From Candidatus Woesearchaeota archaeon (lineage in GTDB: Archaea; Nanobdellota; Nanobdellia; Woesearchaeales; J091): a stretch of DNA of 5,352 bases. The translations under genes and the position numbers were made by a program. This document shows, in pieces, positions 1 to 3,540 of the stretch. The notes under the pieces are model-generated. The model searched no databases, had not been told where the DNA came from, and saw nothing but the letters and a program-made list of their open reading frames with translations. Position 1 is the stretch's first letter. Each line of letters starts with the position of its first letter. The DNA lies in contig RFJB01000141.1 in assembly GCA_003695045.1 (NCBI GenBank), forward strand, positions 1 through 5,352. Reading direction: 5' to 3'.

Positions 1-97
1 CTGGTTTTTTCTTTGCTACTTTCTTCTTTGCTACTTTTTTCTTTGCTGGTTTCTTCTTGGCCGTTTTTTTCTTCGCGGCTTTCTTCTTAACAACCAT
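1..97 (-). CDS. Lysine/alanine-repeat basic protein, N-terminal part (runs off left edge)
   Basis: Reading the minus strand from the ATG at 97-95 gives 32 codons without a stop before the window edge. After MVV the protein is six KKK triplets separated by two residues (AA, TA, PA, VA, VA), so most of it is an xAKKK pentapeptide repeat; 18 of the 32 residues are lysine. Such tails occur in histone H1-like and other nucleoid proteins and as basic extensions of RNA- or DNA-binding proteins, so nucleic-acid binding is a reasonable inference, but any folded domain lies outside the window. The start is well supported: GAGGTGA (110-104 on the minus strand) lies six bases upstream. The gene is downstream of the CBS gene on the same strand, but a 154-bp spacer with its own TATA-like sequence suggests separate transcription. 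The DNA repeats with a 15-bp period and is purine-rich on the coding strand. Confidence 0.75.
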   Translation of the reverse strand, partial: MVVKKKAAKKKTAKKKPAKKKVAKKKVAKKKP

Positions 98-103
98 GCT
101 CCG

Positions 104-110
104 TCACCTC
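104..110 (-). promoter_or_regulatory. Shine-Dalgarno site of the AKKK-repeat gene
   Basis: The minus strand reads GAGGTGA, a seven-base match to the SD consensus GGAGGTGAT complementary to the usual 16S rRNA 3' end. Six bases separate it from the ATG at 97-95. It fixes the start of the lysine-rich frame and argues that this low-complexity stretch is really translated. Confidence 0.75.
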
Positions 111-155
111 TTGCTCCTTGCGCGAAAACGCAATACTTTCAAAACTTGGTTTACT

Positions 156-171
156 CATTTAAATATTTTAT
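156..171 (-). promoter_or_regulatory. Probable TATA box region for the AKKK-repeat gene
   Basis: The minus strand here reads ATAAAATATTTAAATG, which contains a good archaeal TATA-like core (TTTAAAT, 163-157). A start site 26-27 bases downstream would fall near 133 and give a leader of about 35 bases carrying the SD. The sequence is AT-rich in general, so the exact box is uncertain. Confidence 0.45.
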
Positions 172-207
172 GATTTTATCTCTTTCTGCATCAGCATTTT
201 GAATTTT

Positions 208-246
208 TTGTTTCGCAAAAAGAAACAATTGTAAAAAGAAAAAGGC
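208..246 (-). terminator. T-rich 3' end with a small inverted repeat after the CBS gene
   Basis: Directly after the CBS stop, the minus strand carries T runs (CTTTTTCTTTTTAC, then CTTTTTGC), typical of archaeal intrinsic termination, which depends on U-rich transcript ends. A perfect 7-bp inverted repeat, TTGTTTC/GAAACAA (208-214 and 222-228) with a 7-base loop, lies in the same stretch. The stem is AT-rich and weak, so the T tract is the stronger argument. Confidence 0.45.
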
Positions 247-251
247 AACTC

Positions 252-737
252 TCACTCGTTGAGTATCTTTGCTTCCCTTAATTTGTTGATGTACTCTTCA
301 ACCGTAATCTTTGTCTTTATCAACTGCCAGTCCAGATGCTTGACCAGCCGTATTATTCCCTCAAGAACATCCGTTTCTGTAACAAGACCGACAAGTTCTC
401 CTTTGTCATTAACTACGGGAAACCTTCTGACGTGTTTTTTCTTCATTGATTCTCCGACTGGAACTATCTCGTCATCAGGGGTTATTGTCATAACCGGGTG
501 TGTCATTATGTCTTCCATTTTTGTTTCTTCTATGTCCCGCTTGTGGACTATCACCCTGTCTATCAGGTCTCTTTCCGTAACAATTCCCACCGGTTTCTTG
601 TCATCGCTTACCACAACACAGCTTATCTGCTCTTTTACCATCCTCTTTGCAACCTCAAGCACCGGCGTGTCCCTTGAGAAAGTTATGACATCTCTGACCA
701 TTATGCTCTCAATAGTCCTGAGCTTGTCCTCGTCCAT
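252..737 (-). CDS. Two-CBS-domain regulatory protein
   Basis: This is a stand-alone cystathionine-beta-synthase (CBS) pair of about 161 residues with no attached enzyme or DNA-binding domain. Numbering from the ATG at 737, CBS1 spans roughly residues 10-64 (SIMVRDVITFSRDTP to GIVTERDLIDRVI) and CBS2 roughly 74-129 (MEDIMTHPVMTITPDD to GLVTETDVLEGI). Both keep the T-x-x-D signature (TERD, TETD) that often contacts ribose or phosphate of adenosine ligands. A charged helical tail of about 30 residues follows and ends in NKLREAKILNE. CBS pairs commonly bind AMP, ATP or S-adenosylmethionine and act as energy sensors or allosteric modules; the ligand and partner here are unknown. An in-frame ATG at 752 would add MEEMR. 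I prefer 737 because GGAGGAGAT (750-742) gives an 8-of-9 SD match at normal spacing, whereas the 752 start has only GTGAT. The gene is divergent from pta-ackA across about 200 bp. The protein is cytoplasmic, with no signal or membrane segment. Confidence 0.9.
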   Translation of the reverse strand: MDEDKLRTIESIMVRDVITFSRDTPVLEVAKRMVKEQISCVVVSDDKKPVGIVTERDLIDRVIVHKRDIEETKMEDIMTHPVMTITPDDEIVPVGESMKKKHVRRFPVVNDKGELVGLVTETDVLEGIIRLVKHLDWQLIKTKITVEEYINKLREAKILNE

Positions 738-741
738 TCGC

Positions 742-750
742 ATCTCCTCC
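742..750 (-). promoter_or_regulatory. Shine-Dalgarno site that favours the shorter CBS start
   Basis: The minus strand reads GGAGGAGAT, eight of nine bases matching GGAGGTGAT, with four bases between it and the ATG at 737-735. The site overlaps the first codons of the longer frame starting at 752, whose own upstream match is only GTGAT (763-759). Both starts are possible; this one has the better signal. Confidence 0.6.
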
Positions 751-761
751 ATTGGTTAATC

Positions 762-791
762 ACGATTGTATTTTGTACGATTGTATTTTGT
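762..791. repeat. Exact 15-bp tandem direct repeat in the CBS gene leader
   Basis: The 15-mer ACGATTGTATTTTGT occurs twice without a gap (762-776 and 777-791). On the minus strand, the sense of the CBS gene, the unit reads ACAAAATACAATCGT. The array lies between the predicted CBS transcription start (about 812) and the start codon, so it would be in the 5' untranslated region. It could be a tandem operator, an RNA element or a recent slippage duplication; the sequence alone does not decide. Confidence 0.8.
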
Positions 792-834
792 GTGTTGAAT
801 AAGGTGTTGTCTCTCTTCTTCTTTCTTTGGACAT

Positions 835-850
835 TATTTAAACCTATCGC
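835..850 (-). promoter_or_regulatory. BRE/TATA promoter of the CBS gene
   Basis: The minus strand reads GCGATAGG followed by TTTAAATA (842-835), a strong archaeal TATA box with a plausible upstream BRE. Start-site geometry (26-27 bp from the box centre) puts transcription near 812, leaving a leader of roughly 60-75 bases that includes the tandem 15-bp repeat and the SD. Confidence 0.6.
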
Positions 851-904
851 TTGCGGCGCACCTTAATCGCATCTTCAAACCAGCGTACCGAATTCTCTTC
901 TGCC

Positions 905-918
905 AAAACTTTTATATA
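905..918 (+). promoter_or_regulatory. BRE/TATA promoter of pta-ackA, probably leaderless
   Basis: The sequence AAAAC followed by TTTTATATA (910-918) is a textbook archaeal BRE/TATA arrangement. The box centre is about 27 bp upstream of the pta ATG at 942, which is the distance normally seen from TATA centre to transcription start. No SD-like sequence lies between box and ATG. The transcript therefore probably begins at or within a base or two of the start codon. Confidence 0.75.
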
Positions 919-941
919 CTGCGCGCCTGTTTAGAGAACGC

Positions 942-1958
942 ATGGTTCACAAGGTCAACACGCTTCTTAAGCGCTGCTTTGAGAAAGCAGCAGACAACCC
1001 TGCTAAAATTGTCTATCCTGAAGGTGAAGAACAAAGAATTATTCTTGCACTGAAGAAAATTCTCGCAAAAAATATCGCGATTCCGATTCTGCTTGGGAGG
1101 GAATCACAAATAAGGCGGCTGCTGAAGGCAAACTCTTTTTCGCAGAGCCAGATTGAAAAGATAACCATCATAGACCCTTCCTCTTGCGGCATGCGGAAGC
1201 GCTACGCCGACTATCTGTTTCAAAAAAGAAAACACAAAAGTCTTTCACGTCATGAAGCAGAGGAACTCGTGCTTCATCCAAACTACTTCGGCACAGTCAT
1301 GGTCGCAGTCGGGGATGCTGATGCGCTGATATCCGGCGCGGTTCACACGACTGCTGACACGGTAAGGCCTGCCTTGCAGCTCATCCGCGTCCATGAAAAA
1401 TATCACAAAGTTTCCGGACTCTTTTTGATGCTTCTCGAAGATGAACTTCTCCTGTTTGCCGACTGCGCTGTTACCATAGACCCTTCTGCCGAAGAACTTG
1501 CAAGAATCGGCGTGGATTCAGCAAAGACCGCCATGCGCTTTGGAATAAAACCGAAGGTGGCGTTTCTTTCGTTTTCAACTCACGGCTCAGCATCCCACCC
1601 GATGGTTGAGAAAGTCCAGAATGCGGTAAAAATATTCAAACGCCTGGCTCCAAAGATTCCTGCCGACGGGGACCTTCAGGTCGATGCCGCTCTCCTCCCG
1701 GAAGTCAGGAAGAGAAAAGCCCCCAACTCCAGATTGAAAGGCAGAGCCAATGTTCTCATATTCCCTAATCTTGCCTGCGGAAACATATCCTACAAGCTTG
1801 TTGAGCGCCTTGCCAGGGCGAAAGCAATAGGGCCAATCCTTCAGGGTTTGAAAAAGCCCGTAAATGATTTGTCAAGAGGGTGCTCCGTTGACGATATTGT
1901 TAATCTGACTGCCATAACGACTGTGGATGCAAAGCGTCATCCAAAGTTTGTCGAGTAG
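942..1958 (+). CDS. pta: Phosphate acetyltransferase
   Basis: Pta moves the acetyl group between acetyl-CoA and phosphate, giving acetyl phosphate and CoA; in the cytoplasm it works in tandem with acetate kinase. The 338-residue product has the length of the short, single-domain PTA_PTB form and lacks the N-terminal DRTGG/P-loop regions of long enterobacterial Pta. Family motifs in order: KIVYPEGEEQRI (22-33), LISGAVHTTADTVRPALQ (129-146), FLSFSTHGSASHPMVEKVQNA (from about 208), DGDLQVDAA (242-250) and KPVNDLSRGCSVDDIVN (305-321). R289, S311, R312 and D318 match, by motif alignment, catalytic or CoA-binding residues described in Methanosarcina thermophila Pta (R287, S309, R310, D316). The loop FPNLACGNISYKL departs slightly from the more usual FPDLNAGNIGYKL. 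The related phosphate butyryltransferases are less likely given the strong Pta motifs. The start is set by the TATA box at 911-918 (leaderless). The stop is TAG, 17 bp before ackA. Confidence 0.95.
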   Translation: MVHKVNTLLKRCFEKAADNPAKIVYPEGEEQRIILALKKILAKNIAIPILLGRESQIRRLLKANSFSQSQIEKITIIDPSSCGMRKRYADYLFQKRKHKSLSRHEAEELVLHPNYFGTVMVAVGDADALISGAVHTTADTVRPALQLIRVHEKYHKVSGLFLMLLEDELLLFADCAVTIDPSAEELARIGVDSAKTAMRFGIKPKVAFLSFSTHGSASHPMVEKVQNAVKIFKRLAPKIPADGDLQVDAALLPEVRKRKAPNSRLKGRANVLIFPNLACGNISYKLVERLARAKAIGPILQGLKKPVNDLSRGCSVDDIVNLTAITTVDAKRHPKFVE

Positions 1959-1965
1959 GATGGTT

Positions 1966-1970
1966 GTGAT
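1966..1970 (+). promoter_or_regulatory. Shine-Dalgarno-like site of ackA
   Basis: GTGAT lies five bases before the ackA ATG at 1976, within the 17-bp gap after pta. It matches the 3' half of the SD consensus GGAGGTGAT. An internal gene of an operon needs ribosome recruitment of its own, so this short match is the likely signal; no TATA box is visible nearby. Confidence 0.5.
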
Positions 1971-1975
1971 GCGCT

Positions 1976-3154
1976 ATGTTTGTGCTTGTGATAAACGCCG
2001 GAAGCTCTTCACTGAAGTACTCTCTTTTCAAGGATGAATCCCGGCTGGTTTCGGGAATTGTTGAGCGCATAGGCATTGAAGGTTCTTTTCACTCATGGAC
2101 TCTTTCCGACGGTTCTGCGTCCCGCGCCGACACGGTTGTCGGGAATCATTCGCAGGCCGTTTCTGTTGTCCTTGATTTTCTTGTTTCTCGTTCCTTTATA
2201 TCATCGCTTGATGAGATATCCGCTGTCGGGCATCGTGTGGTGCACGGGGGTAACTTCTTCTCTTCGCCGGTGATTATTGATGATTCTGTTAAAGATGCGG
2301 TGCGGAAGTGCATCCCTCTTGCGCCTCTTCACAATCCGAACAACCTTCTCGGAATTGAGGCATGCGAGAAAGCACTTCCCCATGCTGTTCACGTTGCTGT
2401 TTTTGATACTGCATTCCATTCAACAATTCCTCCTGTTGCACGCCTTTATCCGCTGCCTTACGAGCTTTTTGAGCGCGACGGAGTGCTCAGGTACGGCTTT
2501 CACGGCACAAGCCATGAGTTCGTCTCGCATAAGGCAGCTGATTTTCTGAACAAGAAGGTCGAGGAACTCCGGCTGATCACCCTTCACCTTGGCAATGGCT
2601 GCAGCGCTTGCGCCATTCGGAACGGCGTTTCCGTCGACACCACCATGGGCTTCACACCTCTTGAGGGGCTGATGATGGGAACCCGCTCAGGCAGCATTGA
2701 CCCGGGCATAATACTCTTTCTTCTCCGCGAGAAGAAATTGTCCGTTGATGATGTTGATGCTCTGCTGAACAAAAAATCAGGACTTCTGGGCATATCGGGA
2801 CTCAGCAATGACATGCGTGACCTTTACACAACAAATGACAGGAGGGCATGGCTTGCTATCGACATGTTTGCCTACAGGGTTGCCAAGACGGTCGGCTCTT
2901 ACTTCGCTGTTTTGGGCGGATGCGACGCTATCGTCTTTACTGGAGGCATAGGCGAGCATGTTGCAGTCGTCAGAGAAAAAGTGGTTTCGTATCTTTCTCC
3001 TTTCGGAATCTTCATTGACAAAGATGCGAATGCAAAATCTATGCGGGTCATATCATCTGCCGAGTCCAAAATTCCTGTGCTGGTCATTCCTACTGACGAA
3101 GAACTCATGATAGCGCGAAAGACCGCCGAGCTTGCGGCAGGGCGCGATTCTTGA
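1976..3154 (+). CDS. ackA: Acetate kinase
   Basis: AckA interconverts acetyl phosphate + ADP with acetate + ATP, the substrate-level phosphorylation step after Pta. The 392-residue length is normal for the family, which belongs to the acetate and sugar kinase/Hsp70/actin fold. Visible motifs: VINAGSSSLKYSLF (5-18, phosphate-binding start), GHRVVHGG (85-92), FDTAFHSTIPP (143-153), YGFHGTSHEFVS (173-184), LHLGNGCSACAIRNG (203-217), MGFTPLEGLMMGTRSGSIDPG (from 224), FTGGIGEH (321-328) and PTDEELMIA (372-380). R87, D144, H176 and R237 correspond by motif to the active-site R91, D148, H180 and R241 of the Methanosarcina thermophila enzyme; E375 or E376 supplies the magnesium-binding glutamate. Nothing is missing. 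Butyrate and propionate kinases share the fold, but length, motifs and pairing with pta favour acetate. The ATG at 1976 puts the NAGSSSLKY motif at its usual distance from the N-terminus. Confidence 0.96.
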   Translation: MFVLVINAGSSSLKYSLFKDESRLVSGIVERIGIEGSFHSWTLSDGSASRADTVVGNHSQAVSVVLDFLVSRSFISSLDEISAVGHRVVHGGNFFSSPVIIDDSVKDAVRKCIPLAPLHNPNNLLGIEACEKALPHAVHVAVFDTAFHSTIPPVARLYPLPYELFERDGVLRYGFHGTSHEFVSHKAADFLNKKVEELRLITLHLGNGCSACAIRNGVSVDTTMGFTPLEGLMMGTRSGSIDPGIILFLLREKKLSVDDVDALLNKKSGLLGISGLSNDMRDLYTTNDRRAWLAIDMFAYRVAKTVGSYFAVLGGCDAIVFTGGIGEHVAVVREKVVSYLSPFGIFIDKDANAKSMRVISSAESKIPVLVIPTDEELMIARKTAELAAGRDS

Positions 3155-3177
3155 TTGTCTCTCTTATCACTCTGAAT

Positions 3178-3206
3178 CTTTGCTTTTGCCTCTTCTTTTT
3201 TCTTCT
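3178..3206 (+). terminator. T-rich terminator after pta-ackA
   Basis: About 25 bases past the ackA stop, the plus strand has clustered T runs (CTTTTGCC, then TCTTCTTTTTTCTTC) without a GC-rich hairpin, which fits archaeal U-tract termination. A new promoter follows within 20 bp, supporting a transcript end here. Confidence 0.5.
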
Positions 3207-3215
3207 AATATTCTC

Positions 3216-3230
3216 AAAAACATATAAATA
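3216..3230 (+). promoter_or_regulatory. BRE/TATA promoter of the small membrane-protein gene, probably leaderless
   Basis: The sequence AAAAACA followed by TATAAATA (3223-3230) is a strong archaeal BRE/TATA element. Its centre is 26-27 bp upstream of the ATG at 3253, the same spacing seen at pta. There is no SD between box and ATG, so a leaderless mRNA is expected. Confidence 0.7.
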
Positions 3231-3252
3231 GTAGTTTAGGATTAAAGCCGTC

Positions 3253-3408
3253 ATGCACCGGATTTTCATTCTTCAGATAGTCCTTTTCGTGCTGATTTTC
3301 CTACTTCTTGCCCTCCTTTTTATCTCGGGCCAGACCTCTTTTCTTCCGCACACTTCCGTTTCTCTTGAAAACACGACAGTCATTCAGGCCGTTCTTCCTT
3401 TGGCTTGA
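3253..3408 (+). CDS. Small single-span membrane protein, unknown function (51 aa)
   Basis: I do not recognise a family. The frame runs from ATG at 3253 to TGA at 3406-3408. The product starts MHR, followed by an unbroken hydrophobic segment (residues 4-24, IFILQIVLFVLIFLLLALLFI) long enough for one transmembrane helix, and then a polar tail of about 27 residues (SGQTSFLPHTSVSLENTTVI, then QAVLPLA). The short basic start followed by the hydrophobic run suggests the N-terminus stays inside and the tail outside; it could also be an uncleaved or cleaved signal peptide. No cysteine lipobox is present. The tail has one NTT sequon. Support for a real gene is the TATA box at exactly leaderless distance and the T-rich stretch after the stop. 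It lies between ackA and ppsA with its own promoter, so a link to acetate or pyruvate metabolism is unproven. The short length and T-rich composition leave some chance of a spurious frame. Confidence 0.6.
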   Translation: MHRIFILQIVLFVLIFLLLALLFISGQTSFLPHTSVSLENTTVIQAVLPLA

Positions 3409-3418
3409 GCTGATGCCT

Positions 3419-3448
3419 CGTTTTTCATCATTCTGTTTTCATCATTTT
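3419..3448 (+). terminator. T-rich tract after the small membrane-protein gene
   Basis: Ten bases past the TGA the plus strand has CGTTTTTCATC, then CTGTTTTC and CATTTT, without a hairpin. This resembles the T-rich end after ackA and would separate the small gene from ppsA. Confidence 0.4.
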
Positions 3449-3507
3449 AAAATGGGAATAAACTATTTTAAAGTGTTGGAGGTATGGACTCTGCATACAT
3501 TATAAAC
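3443..3507 (+). promoter_or_regulatory. Promoter region of ppsA with alternative TATA-like boxes
   Basis: Three AT-rich candidates lie upstream of ppsA. ATTTTAAA occurs at 3444-3451 and again at 3465-3472, exactly 21 bp apart; the first is part of the 12-bp palindrome CATTTTAAAATG (3443-3454). TATAAAC is at 3501-3507. The 3465 box predicts a start near 3495 and a leader of about 45 bases. The 3501 box predicts a start near 3530, which would barely keep the SD. I favour the 3465 box with low certainty; the other copy may be an operator. Confidence 0.35.
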
Positions 3508-3528
3508 TGTTATTCACAACATAAAAAA

Positions 3529-3534
3529 GAGGTG
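3529..3534 (+). promoter_or_regulatory. Shine-Dalgarno site of ppsA
   Basis: GAGGTG sits six bases upstream of the ATG at 3541, a six-base match to GGAGGTGAT at normal spacing. It fixes the ppsA start, which directly follows an in-frame TAG at 3538-3540. Confidence 0.75.
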
Positions 3535-3540
3535 CTTTAG

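Noticed and set aside
1..97. Short-period repeat that could be mistaken for a CRISPR array or DNA satellite
   Set aside because: The 15-bp period with no spacers is explained by translation into xAKKK pentapeptides from a start codon with a good SD.
259..759. 166-codon plus-strand frame antisense to the CBS gene
   Set aside because: Its product is Ser/Thr/Leu-rich with no domain, while the minus strand encodes clear CBS motifs with an SD and promoter; it is a shadow frame.
3308..3505. 65-codon plus-strand frame overlapping the small membrane gene and the ppsA leader
   Set aside because: It has no TATA box or SD at its start, shows mixed aromatic/basic low-quality composition, and overlaps the better supported 3253-3408 gene in another frame.
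3538..3540. TAG read as pyrrolysine or readthrough, extending PpsA at its N-terminus
   Set aside because: pta also ends in TAG in this window, the SD at 3529-3534 points to ATG 3541, and the 18 upstream residues do not resemble PpsA.
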